Numbered from the stretch's first letter, positions 18,638-27,897 are shown. The stretch is 64,000 nt of DNA from Paludibacteraceae bacterium (GCA_017479885.1 JAFVBR010000030.1:1-64000); one strand, 5' to 3'. Numbers and translations are program-made. The notes: generated from the sequence alone by a model not told the origin.

Positions 18638-21631
18638 TTAGTCTTCCTGGTTCAGCACTTTTCTCAGTTTCTCCCTGTCGGCATACGCTCTGCTGAAATA
18701 CTCCGCCTCAAACAGCCGCAGCCATTCTCCCGAGTTCTCGTCAGGACACACTGCCCACAATATAAGCGAAGACGTGTGCTGCACGTATGGCATCTGCTGC
18801 TCCATCTCGTCCGCTGTCAGTTCCAGTCCTCTGCGGCGCTTCTCCTCCCTGCGTTTGCGCTTGCGCTTCTTCTCCTCTTCTTCATACACGCGTATCTCGC
18901 GTACCGACTGGTCAAAGTCCTCCGTAGGCAATATGCGGTTGAAAGAGAAGTGGTCGAAGCAGCGCCAGCGGGTAACGAAGATGAACTTCTGATACAACTC
19001 GTCGTACTTGTCGGCCTGCACCCTTGTGTTGTATATCGGCAAAGCACCCAGCACTGTCTCGTCAACAATGTTCACCTTAACGTCAGCATACTCCGTGTCG
19101 GCTTCGCTCGTTATCTCTCCGTTGGTGGCTGCGTATGCTATCATCGGTTCCAGTAGCCGGATATTGTCGTTTCTGCGTTTGTACTGGTTGATCATCTCAC
19201 CCACTGTCGGATACTCGCGCGGCAGCATCAGCGCCTTTATACCGCTGTTCAGCTCCGAGTAGAACAACGCCTTGTCCGCCTCCCATTGCTGCTCTCTCTC
19301 CTGTTCCTGCTCCTCCCTGCTCACAAACTCATACTCGCCCGTCTCCTCGTTCAGCCGCCTTGTGTGGTCCTCTTTCAGTCTTACGTCTCTGAACAGTATG
19401 GCAAGCTCGTCGTTCAAGTGGTTGATCAGTATGTAGTACATCGGTTTCGACAACTCCCTTATCACTCTCGGACGATGGTTGACCAGTATCTTGCTCGACT
19501 CCACTTCGCTTGCCGGCACTATCTCTTCGTCGTTGAAGTGTCCTCCGTTAAGCGGCTGGTTGAACATTGTCTCGGGGAAAGGACGCTTGATGTCCACTCC
19601 GCGTACTGTCACGTTAACCTCTCTCTTTATCCTTTTCGCCCGTATCAGATACTCCTCACCCAAGGCTATCATCTTGTTGTAAAAACCTGTTGCCTCACTC
19701 TCTATCCTGTTGGCAAGACGGGCGTAAGCGTCATGACTGTAATACGCTCTCAACACTCTCACTAACACCGCTTTCTTCCTCAAGTACAGCCACAGACTTA
19801 TTAGTTCGCACACAACAGGCAGCATGAACAGGCAGAAACTCCATATCATCGTATGACCCCGTACGTCACCGAGATTGATAAACCGCGGCGACAACATTGA
19901 GAGTATAGGCAGCAATGCCAGCACTAGTATTATTCCCAACAGCAGGCATCTCACTATCGTACTCAGCATCGTCTTCTCCGTGCTCAGCAGCCGCTTCAGT
20001 TTGTCCGTAGCCTCTTTCTTCAACTGCTCGCAGCCGTATCCGCCGTTTCTCGTTGCCTTGTCTGCCTTGTATGTTTCGTGATACTCGTCGAAATGCTGCT
20101 TCTGATTGTCAGGTATTGCCGATGAATATTGTATCCTGTCCCAGAAGTTCTGCTCCAGCACCTCCCCTATGCGGACCTTCTCTCGCGACATTCCCTCCTG
20201 CATCTCACGCACCTCGTTCTCTATCGTTCTCAGACCGCCGTCCTCTTCGTTTACCTTCTGTATTATCCTCCTTATCGCAGGCAATATGCCCATCTCTGCC
20301 GCCTTGTACATGCTCTGGCAATGACCACCTATCCGGTCGAGCAGCACACTCGTGTTCTCCTCCACCTTTCTTATTATCTTGCCAAGCAGCATTGCCGGAT
20401 AATATCTCAGGTAGAATCCGTAATACAGTTTCTTCAGTTTGTTCTTCAGGAAATCCGATATCGGATGCGGATTCGGACTCTCAGGCTCGTAACTTTCTAT
20501 GTCTAAACGGCTTATATCTGCAAATGCACCCACAAAACTCTCGGCCCGGTATAACGACATGTCTGTCAGATGCAGGTCTTTGCCCGTAGTCTCGCTCTCA
20601 CCCTCCTCCTTGAAGTTCTGTATCAGGTCATGGGCTACCACGTTCACATCATTCAAGTCCTCCAATGCCATGTCGAAATACAGCGACGTCGCACCCATCG
20701 AGAAATAGAATGCATCGTCCGAACTTGTGCCGCTCAGCAGAGGGTGATGTACGTCGCAGGCAAGAAACAAATGCACTATGCATTGCAGCAGATACTCTGC
20801 CAACTGCTCGTCATTCAGTCTCGAGTATGCGCACTCCGTTCTGTTCTGCACGTTCTGATACATCATCATGTAGTCGTAACCGCGTATCTCTGTCAGATTG
20901 TGCTGCACCTCTATCTCCTGCAGCATCCGCAGTATCTTGCTACGCTCTTTCACTGGCAGCGAGTTGATATTGCACGGCACATACAGCGCGCCGAAGATGC
21001 ACATTCCCTGATGTATGTGCGCAGGCAGTATCCTGCCCTTCTCCTTCTGAATGATAGCAGCTATCGAGGGGAACACGTTTCTTGAGAAATCCTCGGTGGA
21101 ATCGCCCAGTATCATCACATTCACTGTCTGATACGGACGCACGTTCGATTCTCTCAGCCTGTGTATGAATTTCTTGCCCTCTTCTATCAGCGCCTCCTGG
21201 AATTTGTACAGCAGCTCGGCTGTCTTGTCTATGTTCTCCTCTTTGTCGATATTGACGCCTGCAAAATAGTCCTTCATGCTGCTGTAATACCAGTAGTCAC
21301 CGCGTATTATTGCATCCTTGGCTGCCTTTTGCTTGGCTTCTATGTCCTGCCGCTCCTCCAGAGTCTGTTCGCCTGACACCGCAATCTCATACGATGATGT
21401 CTCGCGGCTCTCGCTCTGTGACATCTCCGACAATGTACCGCCGCTGCTGCCTTGTGCATCAGCCGACTCCGTCAATGCCGTCTCCGACTGCTCATCCGCT
21501 CCTTCATCCTCTATTTTGCAGCGCAGACTCTCGTCTATCCACACGTGCTCTATGCCGCCAAGCAGACGGAGAAACTTCTCATGTCTCTCCGACTTGCCCG
21601 ACGTAATATCTATTATCCAAAGAGGTAACAT
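18638..21631 (-). CDS. 997-residue membrane protein of unknown function
   Basis: I do not recognise this family. The N-terminus (MLPLWIIDITSG) is beta-like, followed by a low-complexity Ser/Glu/Thr segment (about 45-95) and an alpha/beta region whose strand VNVMILGDSTEDF and following segment recall a nucleotide-binding or tubulin-type fold, without clear catalytic motifs. Two close membrane helices lie at about 555-580 and 595-617. The C-terminal third is charged, with a strongly basic stretch (about 918-938: KRKRKRREEKRRR), and ends in VLNQED. It lies directly downstream of the tubulin-like gene across a 147-bp hairpin mosaic, so it is a likely dedicated partner, for example a membrane anchor or adaptor (inference). 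Confidence 0.6.
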   Translation of the reverse strand: MLPLWIIDITSGKSERHEKFLRLLGGIEHVWIDESLRCKIEDEGADEQSETALTESADAQGSSGGTLSEMSQSESRETSSYEIAVSGEQTLEERQDIEAKQKAAKDAIIRGDYWYYSSMKDYFAGVNIDKEENIDKTAELLYKFQEALIEEGKKFIHRLRESNVRPYQTVNVMILGDSTEDFSRNVFPSIAAIIQKEKGRILPAHIHQGMCIFGALYVPCNINSLPVKERSKILRMLQEIEVQHNLTEIRGYDYMMMYQNVQNRTECAYSRLNDEQLAEYLLQCIVHLFLACDVHHPLLSGTSSDDAFYFSMGATSLYFDMALEDLNDVNVVAHDLIQNFKEEGESETTGKDLHLTDMSLYRAESFVGAFADISRLDIESYEPESPNPHPISDFLKNKLKKLYYGFYLRYYPAMLLGKIIRKVEENTSVLLDRIGGHCQSMYKAAEMGILPAIRRIIQKVNEEDGGLRTIENEVREMQEGMSREKVRIGEVLEQNFWDRIQYSSAIPDNQKQHFDEYHETYKADKATRNGGYGCEQLKKEATDKLKRLLSTEKTMLSTIVRCLLLGIILVLALLPILSMLSPRFINLGDVRGHTMIWSFCLFMLPVVCELISLWLYLRKKAVLVRVLRAYYSHDAYARLANRIESEATGFYNKMIALGEEYLIRAKRIKREVNVTVRGVDIKRPFPETMFNQPLNGGHFNDEEIVPASEVESSKILVNHRPRVIRELSKPMYYILINHLNDELAILFRDVRLKEDHTRRLNEETGEYEFVSREEQEQEREQQWEADKALFYSELNSGIKALMLPREYPTVGEMINQYKRRNDNIRLLEPMIAYAATNGEITSEADTEYADVKVNIVDETVLGALPIYNTRVQADKYDELYQKFIFVTRWRCFDHFSFNRILPTEDFDQSVREIRVYEEEEKKRKRKRREEKRRRGLELTADEMEQQMPYVQHTSSLILWAVCPDENSGEWLRLFEAEYFSRAYADREKLRKVLNQED

Positions 21632-21778
21632 CTTTTAACTTCAAACAGGAGCATCGCTCCGTTAAACGGCAGTCCCTGACTGCATTAAACTACATTAAAC
21701 AGCAGCATCGCTGCGTCAAACCACGTCAAACAGGAATCTCTGATTCCGTTAAACTGCAGTCCCCTGGACTGCGTCAAA
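21632..21778. repeat. mini-hairpin / TTAAAC linker mosaic (gap 4, five hairpins)
   Basis: Five perfect mini-palindromes: GGAGC-atc-GCTCC (21648-21660), GCAGTC-cct-GACTGC (21669-21683), GCAGC-atc-GCTGC (21702-21714), GGAATC-tct-GATTCC (21733-21747) and GCAGTCC-cct-GGACTGC (21756-21772). They are separated by TTAAAC or TCAAAC words. The array fills the whole gap between the tubulin-like gene and the 997-residue gene. Confidence 0.85.
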
Positions 21779-24700
21779 CTATTTTATGAACTTCTGCACT
21801 ATGTCAAAGTCTTTCCTTACTATATTGAACAGCACGGTCAGCAGTCTCTGCTCCGATGCCTTCGGCGCATTCTGCTTCTTCAGGCTCAACTCCTGAAGCA
21901 ACTCGGCATGCTTCTTCGCATAGTTCTTCTTGAACACTTCCTCACCGCCCTTCTGACGGAGCACTGCCTGCAGTATTGCCTCCACTGTGTCGCCGAAACG
22001 GTAATTGTGATAGATGTTCATGTACATGTCAAATTGTTCGATGAAATCGGCGCCAACTATCTCCTTGAACATCTCTCTGCCGTTGTCTTCGGTCTTCAGT
22101 ATCAGCTTGCCTGTCTTCTGGTCGGTCGAGAAAGCGTCAGGCTCGGCTATCTTGAAGTATGTGTCGCAGTCCGGGTCAGTATAGTACATCGATGTCGTAT
22201 ATACCTCCGGGTCGTATTCGTCCACGTAGAAGAAGTCCTTCAGCTCGTCCTTGAACGAATCCAATATCAGCATCTTGGCGAATGCACGGTGCTGCGGCAG
22301 TATCTCTATCGGCAGATTGTCCATCGTCAGTTTGCCCTGATACTGTGCAAAATAGTGGTGGAAATGATACTTCTCCCTCAGCACTGCTTTCTCATACACC
22401 AGTTTCAGTGAGTCGTAAATCCTGTAGTCCTCAAGCGACAAACCGTATTTCGATTTCAGCACAAGCGCCGTGTTTTCGTCGTCTGCCTTCTCGAACCGGT
22501 GTTTTGGATTGCCCTTCTGGAATCCCAGCATCTCCATCGCAAGGTCTTCGCTGCCTGCCACAAACACAAGGTGCTCCTCTTTCTTCATCACCTCTATGCG
22601 GTTGCTGTTGTAGCTGAAGAACAATGCCGGATTAAGGCTCCTTCTCACCGAGTCCTTCTCGTCGTTCGTCAGGTCAGCAAAGAACGAACTTATCTTCTTG
22701 TTGTCCCATTTCTCCTGCACATCTTTGCTCTCGCGTAGTTTCCTGTCGAATATCGATATTGCTAAACTTACGAAGTCCTCTATTATCTTCTCGTCGCTTC
22801 TCTCAAGCAGGGGGTTGCAGAAGAATCTCGTCTCCTCCGTCTTCACCTCTTTTCGGGTCTTCTCGTCCGTTTTCACCGAGAATATCTTGTACTGACCCTT
22901 CGCTATCTCTTCCTGCACTGCCTCGTTCACTGCATTGTATATGTTGTCGTCAATGAACTTCATCAGGTCAACTCTCTCCGCTGTCTCCTCTTTGTCCTGC
23001 TGCGCATGAACGAATGTGTTGTAGAACTTGCTGAAGATATTGTCCTGAATCCAGCCGTTTCCATCGCATATCTTCTGTAGTTGCGGCAGATAAACAGTCG
23101 TCACGTCAAGTGCTGCTGCACCCATGTCACTCGACAGCTTGTTGTACAGCTTCACTGCGTCTCTGTTCATCTCGGCGGCTTTGTCTTTGAAGGCTGCTAT
23201 GTGTCTGCGCAGTTTCGACAGTTCGTCGTTCTTCTCGTCGGTGCAGAAGTCCTTCTTCAGGTCATGTGCCCAGAGGTCGATGTAGTAGTTCACGTATGCC
23301 TCTTTGTATGCCTCCAAAGCCGAGAGATAGTTGCTGATGTCGCTCTTGTTCGAACCAACCGTCTTCTCCTTCAGGCTTATCTTGCTTGCCTCGTCGAATG
23401 CCTTCTGAAGCTCCTCCTCCAGCTCGCTCAGCTGACCCATTCGGGTCTTGAAGTTCTTGTCCTCCTCCTTGTACTTCTCTGCCATGTAGTTCCTTACGGC
23501 ATCCACTGCATCGTGTGCGTAGCTCAATCCGTTGGTCCTTATCCACTTCTCTGCCTGCGACCAGATGCCCTCTATCAACTGCTTCTTGTAGCTGTCACGT
23601 GTCTCTGCCGTACCCGTCTGCACCGCCATGGCTGATTTGAACGAGTCTAAATAACCGGTCATCACGTCCAAGTCCAGATTGTTGTCTAACTTCTCTGCCT
23701 TGCTGTCCTGCATCTCAAGCGACTCATTGAACTCTCTCAGCGACTGGTAGTTGGCAAGTTTGTTGGCAACAGTGCCCGGCATCTTCGGCTCCAGTTCTCT
23801 GAACAAATCCTGAACCAGACCCTCTATCTTGCTGTCCTCCACCTTGCTCTCTTTGCCAGTATCGCACAGCAGCCACGTGCGCATTATGTCTCTGCGAAGG
23901 CGGAAACGCATGTATTTATTGAAGTACTCCGTAGGCTTCTGCAGACTCACGTAACCCATCGGAACCAGAAAATCCTTGTGGTTCCGCTCCATGATGTCGT
24001 TCATGTAGTTGTCTATGTCGCTGCGGAAAGTCGAACCTGCCTTGCCGTTGTGCAGGTGATAAAGCATCTCTGCCGTGTTTCTGTACATCGTCCGCGTTGT
24101 ACCCAGACTCGTACCCTTGTCCGTCTGTATGTCTATCGGTATCAGATAGTAGAACGGGCAGTATCTCTGTGTCGAGTCTATCAGGTTGTAGTCGTTCTGG
24201 AAGGCAAGCCTGTGCATCACTGCGCACTGCTGCTCCTCAAAACTCATCTCCTTGAATGCCGTCAGCTCGGTGAATACGCCGTATGCGTTCAAGGCATACT
24301 TCTCCTCTGTCGAGTTGCTGTCGATATATACCTTCGGCATGTACATCGTCACTACCAGCTGCGGGTCGCCGTTGCCTACCACCTGATGGTGTATCTGGTT
24401 TATCCAGTACAGCACGTCGTTGAAGATGCCCGAACCGGTGCCTCCCAACGTACTGCCTACCACCCAATAGTATATGATGCAGTCTTCGCCGCCTACTGTC
24501 TTCACGTCATTCAAACCCGATATAGCCGCCTGAAGTTTCGACTGGAAATCGGTCAGGGCATGCGCAAACGCTATACGCGACTTCATTCTGAATGCACCTG
24601 CACCGAATGCCAACGGCTGGTCGGGTATCTTTGCTGCCACCTCACTGCTGCAGGCCTCCAATATGCGCTTGTTTATCAGCGTCTCAGGGTCTTGCTTTGC

Positions 24701-24997
24701 CTCGTAATATATGGCATGCGGATTGGCGCGGCCAAGGTTTATCAGGTCTGTCTGTGCCGATATGAACGGCACCTTGCCCTGCTCGAAGGTTGCACGGTTC
24801 TGTTTGTTGGCCTCGTCTATGTCACGCTGGTCCGTGTCTATAAACAAAAACCGGTAACTGTCGTTCATCGCCTGCAGACGGCTCTTGGTTGCCGTTGCCT
24901 CCTGAAAGCGTTTCTCATACACTTTCTCTTTGATCTGAGCTATGGTCTGGCAGCCGCTACCGCCAATACCAATGAAAATGTGTTTCTCGTTTGCCAT
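21779..24997 (-). CDS. large tubulin/FtsZ-superfamily protein (Tubulin_2-like)
   Basis: A 1072-residue cytosolic protein whose first 200 residues carry the tubulin/FtsZ nucleotide-binding signatures: G-rich loop HIFIGIGGSGCQ (10-17), strand LFIDTD (51-56), GAGAFRMKSR (132-141) and the diagnostic signature loop STLGGTGSG (182-190). The remaining 800 or so residues are mostly helical and charged, far longer than FtsZ (about 380) or TubZ. It is best placed with the large tubulin-like proteins of bacteria that co-occur with vWA proteins and are predicted to act in membrane remodelling. GTP binding is well supported by motifs; polymerisation and the job itself are not. It follows the vWA gene by 72 bp and precedes the 997-residue membrane protein. 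Confidence 0.8.
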   Translation of the reverse strand: MANEKHIFIGIGGSGCQTIAQIKEKVYEKRFQEATATKSRLQAMNDSYRFLFIDTDQRDIDEANKQNRATFEQGKVPFISAQTDLINLGRANPHAIYYEAKQDPETLINKRILEACSSEVAAKIPDQPLAFGAGAFRMKSRIAFAHALTDFQSKLQAAISGLNDVKTVGGEDCIIYYWVVGSTLGGTGSGIFNDVLYWINQIHHQVVGNGDPQLVVTMYMPKVYIDSNSTEEKYALNAYGVFTELTAFKEMSFEEQQCAVMHRLAFQNDYNLIDSTQRYCPFYYLIPIDIQTDKGTSLGTTRTMYRNTAEMLYHLHNGKAGSTFRSDIDNYMNDIMERNHKDFLVPMGYVSLQKPTEYFNKYMRFRLRRDIMRTWLLCDTGKESKVEDSKIEGLVQDLFRELEPKMPGTVANKLANYQSLREFNESLEMQDSKAEKLDNNLDLDVMTGYLDSFKSAMAVQTGTAETRDSYKKQLIEGIWSQAEKWIRTNGLSYAHDAVDAVRNYMAEKYKEEDKNFKTRMGQLSELEEELQKAFDEASKISLKEKTVGSNKSDISNYLSALEAYKEAYVNYYIDLWAHDLKKDFCTDEKNDELSKLRRHIAAFKDKAAEMNRDAVKLYNKLSSDMGAAALDVTTVYLPQLQKICDGNGWIQDNIFSKFYNTFVHAQQDKEETAERVDLMKFIDDNIYNAVNEAVQEEIAKGQYKIFSVKTDEKTRKEVKTEETRFFCNPLLERSDEKIIEDFVSLAISIFDRKLRESKDVQEKWDNKKISSFFADLTNDEKDSVRRSLNPALFFSYNSNRIEVMKKEEHLVFVAGSEDLAMEMLGFQKGNPKHRFEKADDENTALVLKSKYGLSLEDYRIYDSLKLVYEKAVLREKYHFHHYFAQYQGKLTMDNLPIEILPQHRAFAKMLILDSFKDELKDFFYVDEYDPEVYTTSMYYTDPDCDTYFKIAEPDAFSTDQKTGKLILKTEDNGREMFKEIVGADFIEQFDMYMNIYHNYRFGDTVEAILQAVLRQKGGEEVFKKNYAKKHAELLQELSLKKQNAPKASEQRLLTVLFNIVRKDFDIVQKFIK

Positions 24998-25069
24998 AAT
25001 ATCGTTGTATTTATTATTTGTCAGTGTTTCATGTTTTGTTTATCTATGTCTGTTTTATTGTCGTTTTTC

Positions 25070-26731
25070 TTATATCAGCTGCACCTTCACCTGATGTGTC
25101 TCCTCCGAACGGCTCTTGCCGCATTTTATCTTCACCATCGTCTTGTCCGCGTAACTCAGTCTGCCCGACTGGTCTCTGCCGGTTGCGCAATAACCCTTCT
25201 TCCTCTCCCATATAAAACAAGGCTTCTGAAATACCAACAGAGGATTGCCGTTCTTCTTCCTTATCGTGAACTGCCACTCTGCGTCATCCACTCTGCAGGC
25301 GGACGGTGTGCCGCCCTTGCCAAAAGTCAATACCGCGTTCGATGCCTGCTTTCCCACTTTCCTCGTCTCACCTGTCTGTATTCCCATCGGGTCATACACC
25401 GTCACCTTGCCCGAAAAGCAATATCTGCTGTTCCTTATCGCCGCGCTAATTACACCTATTATATATAACAGCAGCAGCAGGGCTAATGTCGCGGTCAGCC
25501 ACAGAGGCATGATGAATGTCCATATCCACTTGTTCTCGTCTCTCGCGGCTTTCGGTAGCGGACCCGGTCTGTCGCCCAGCACCCTGTTCAACTCGTCTTG
25601 GTAGGGCACTGGCAGCAAAGCGTTCATGTGAAGCGAGTCCGACAAATGGTGGAATCCCCAACTCGAGTGCTTTATCTTGCCCAATCTCACCTTCTCGTTC
25701 ATCTCACCTACCACACTGTAACCCACGTACTCGTCGTTGCAGTCAAGTCTGAAATCTCTTGCATCCAAATACGTTGAGTCGAAAGTCAGCTTCGGATACA
25801 GTTTGCCCGGACTCCATCTCACCTGCGCCGTCACGTTGCCGTCTATGTCAACATCTGTCTCCACATGCATCGGGTTGGTCTTGTTCTCTTTTATCACTAT
25901 CGCCTGAAGCTTCATAAACATTATCTTGTCCTTCTGAGTCTCAAACCAGTCGCGTATCACACCCTGCGCATTGTCGGGCACATACTGCTCCTCCAATTCC
26001 ACACCCCACTCTTTGTATATCTCTTTTAGTTGCGGCAGTATAAATCCCTCCGGCTTGCCCGCGCGTGGCAACTCCAATGCAAAAGCCCTCGTCTGCACCT
26101 CGTCGCTCTTCGCACTTCTCACCTGACTCTTCATCTGCACCATCTCCTCCTCTGTGAACTGCCTGTCTATGTTGTCTTTCGGACAATGCATCATGTCGCT
26201 TATGTAGAACACGAAGTTCACGTCATACTTCGGATTCTCCTGTATCGATTTTGCTACCGCCTGTTGTGCGGCGAAGATGTTCGTGTCGAAATACTTTGCC
26301 CGGTTCACCCTTCTCTCGTTCTGGTCAGGATAAAGTCTGCCTATCATGTCTATCATCGACGACCTCTTGTCTCTTGTTATGGTCACGTCAAAACCCATCT
26401 TGTTGGCTTCGGCTGCTGTCGCAAAAGGTATTATCGTCACCCGGTCACCCTCAGGCACCGCTTTCATGAAACTTGTCAGAGCAGGCTTCACGTTGTCTTC
26501 ATACTTGCACATCGACAGACTCACGTCCACTGCAAACAGATAATGTGCATGGCACTCCCGCAGCTCATCTCTGAATAGGTTCGTCAGCTGAGGATAGTTG
26601 TCCTCAAGATACTCCATCGGGTCCTGAGCCTGCACTTTCTGCACACTCATGGCACCCTCAAAAAACACATTTCCCCCGATGAAACCGAGAAAATAAGCCA
26701 GCAATACTGATATCTTCCAATATCTCTTCAT
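25070..26731 (-). CDS. vWA-domain membrane protein
   Basis: A 553-residue protein with an N-terminal signal segment (about 8-36). A von Willebrand A domain (about 63-260) has an intact MIDAS: DVSLS (69-73), a Thr in YFDTNIF and an Asp in FYISDMM. An intermediate beta domain precedes one membrane helix (about 418-440, LTATLALLLLLYIIGVI). A C-terminal small beta domain with the look of an FHA/beta-sandwich fold is predicted to be cytoplasmic. vWA domains bind partners through a metal ion. The topology would link a periplasmic vWA to a cytoplasmic domain that could meet the tubulin-like protein encoded next. It is the first gene of the block. No canonical -33/-7 promoter is seen upstream. Confidence 0.78.
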   Translation of the reverse strand: MKRYWKISVLLAYFLGFIGGNVFFEGAMSVQKVQAQDPMEYLEDNYPQLTNLFRDELRECHAHYLFAVDVSLSMCKYEDNVKPALTSFMKAVPEGDRVTIIPFATAAEANKMGFDVTITRDKRSSMIDMIGRLYPDQNERRVNRAKYFDTNIFAAQQAVAKSIQENPKYDVNFVFYISDMMHCPKDNIDRQFTEEEMVQMKSQVRSAKSDEVQTRAFALELPRAGKPEGFILPQLKEIYKEWGVELEEQYVPDNAQGVIRDWFETQKDKIMFMKLQAIVIKENKTNPMHVETDVDIDGNVTAQVRWSPGKLYPKLTFDSTYLDARDFRLDCNDEYVGYSVVGEMNEKVRLGKIKHSSWGFHHLSDSLHMNALLPVPYQDELNRVLGDRPGPLPKAARDENKWIWTFIMPLWLTATLALLLLLYIIGVISAAIRNSRYCFSGKVTVYDPMGIQTGETRKVGKQASNAVLTFGKGGTPSACRVDDAEWQFTIRKKNGNPLLVFQKPCFIWERKKGYCATGRDQSGRLSYADKTMVKIKCGKSRSEETHQVKVQLI

Positions 26732-27172
26732 ATCATTATATTATTATTCTACAATAATTCGTTAACTCCTCCATAGCAATTTACATCTCGCAAACCCTTA
26801 ACTCATATTGATGAAACCATTAACTCACAGCACGCAAACGTGATAATTACACCGCAGCTGCATACTCCGTCTTTTCTGTAATAGACATACAGTGTCATTC
26901 TTTCAACAGGAAAACCCTGTTCGTTCCGAAAATTTCCGCCACTTCTGTAGGAAATCACAACCCGCTTATCCGTCTGTTTTCACCATTCAGGAGGAAAATC
27001 ACAGCCTCCTTTATCCTAAACCGCCCCAAAATTATAAAAATTCTTTCAATCTGCCAAATTTCACTTTCTGCTCAAATCACTCATTTCCCGCATTTTCCGT
27101 CCCTAACCTGCCCATTTTCACTCTCCACGCACACCCCTGAAATCATAAAATTTTCATAATTTCACTCCAAAT

Positions 27173-27203
27173 TTTGCACTTTCAATTATTCTTACTACCT
27201 TTG
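27173..27203 (+). promoter_or_regulatory. promoter of the 27434 gene
   Basis: TTTG at 27173-27176, a 19-bp spacer and TACCTTTG at 27196-27203 match the Bacteroidales consensus exactly. The start point would fall near 27210, just before the 11-bp repeat array, which is therefore transcribed. Confidence 0.8.
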
Positions 27204-27218
27204 CAACCGTTAGCAAAA

Positions 27219-27295
27219 TTTATTGGTAGATTATTGGACGATTATTGGTAGATTATTGGATGATTATTGGTAGATTATTGGACGATTATTGGTAG
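27219..27295 (+). repeat. seven 11-bp direct repeats in a 5' leader
   Basis: Seven head-to-tail 11-mers: ATTATTGGTAG alternates with ATTATTGGACG or ATTATTGGATG, so the real period is 22 bp. The first copy starts with T instead of A. The array begins about 10 nt after the predicted transcription start and ends about 140 nt before the start codon. Confidence 0.9.
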
Positions 27296-27433
27296 ATAAA
27301 GCAAGATATTCAATACAAAAAACATCACACTGAAATCAAAAATCTGCACCGTCTTGCCGATTTTTCAAAAAAAGGCAAAACAGTGCAACAACTGACAAAA
27401 ATAAAAAATCACTTTTTTGTAAAATTTTTTTCT

Positions 27434-27841
27434 ATGGCACGCGTAAAACATGTTTTTCCGGTTCAGGAAATTGCAGGCTCTCTTGTACCAAAAGGTACTG
27501 TCTTCCGCAAAAAAAACTATCGTGACTCGTCCGGACGGGTCATTGCTGAGGGAGAAACCGAGTCCTACATCATCAAGCACCCCCGCAACCTCAAGTCGAA
27601 GCCTTACAGCACCAACGAACTCACTACCCACAACAATTTTCGCGAAGTCTCTCTTCAAACCGTCGAGATCCTTCGCCGACCTGTTGAGCGTGCCGGGTGG
27701 GAACTGCGCTGGCAGCAGCAACTCAAGCACGGAGAAGCCGGCGCACCTATCGACCCGCGTACCGGTGCCCGTCGCATCTACAAGCGTCTCGATGCCTTCA
27801 TTCGTGCCTGCCTCCTCCGAGAACTCAAAAAACCGCTTTAA
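27434..27841 (+). CDS. conserved-looking small basic protein, function unknown
   Basis: A 135-residue protein starting MARVKHVFPV. An upstream in-frame ATG at 27383 would add 17 residues that look non-conserved (FF/K-rich), so I prefer 27434. It is basic and globular with few low-complexity residues. Near the C-terminus the segment IDPRTGARRIYKRLDAFIRA is Arg-rich and could bind nucleic acid. I do not recognise the family. Its strong promoter, long repeat-bearing leader and perfect bidirectional terminator suggest a regulated single-gene unit. Confidence 0.6.
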   Translation: MARVKHVFPVQEIAGSLVPKGTVFRKKNYRDSSGRVIAEGETESYIIKHPRNLKSKPYSTNELTTHNNFREVSLQTVEILRRPVERAGWELRWQQQLKHGEAGAPIDPRTGARRIYKRLDAFIRACLLRELKKPL

Positions 27842-27897
27842 CCCGAATCGGCATCAGACCGGATTATAGGTTAACCGCTGCTCCATGCATACACAAA

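Larger units (their letters stand above)
26732..27433. other. 700-bp divergent intergenic region with promoter and leader repeats
   Basis: Strongly pyrimidine-biased on the plus strand with no convincing gene. It contains small inverted repeats (AACAGG 26905-26910 with CCTGTT 26916-26921; AGGAGG and CCTCCT near 26990-27011), then a canonical plus-strand promoter (27173-27203) and seven 11-bp direct repeats (27219-27295) inside the 5' leader of the following gene. Confidence 0.6.

Noticed and set aside
26892..27140. An 82-codon open frame in the 26732-27433 gap
   Set aside because: Composition is low-complexity Pro/Phe/Asn/His driven by the pyrimidine-rich strand. There is no promoter, signal or domain.
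27219..27295. 11-bp repeats as a CRISPR array or plasmid-type iterons
   Set aside because: The units are head to tail without spacers and far too short for CRISPR. No rep gene is nearby, and a consensus promoter puts them inside a leader RNA.
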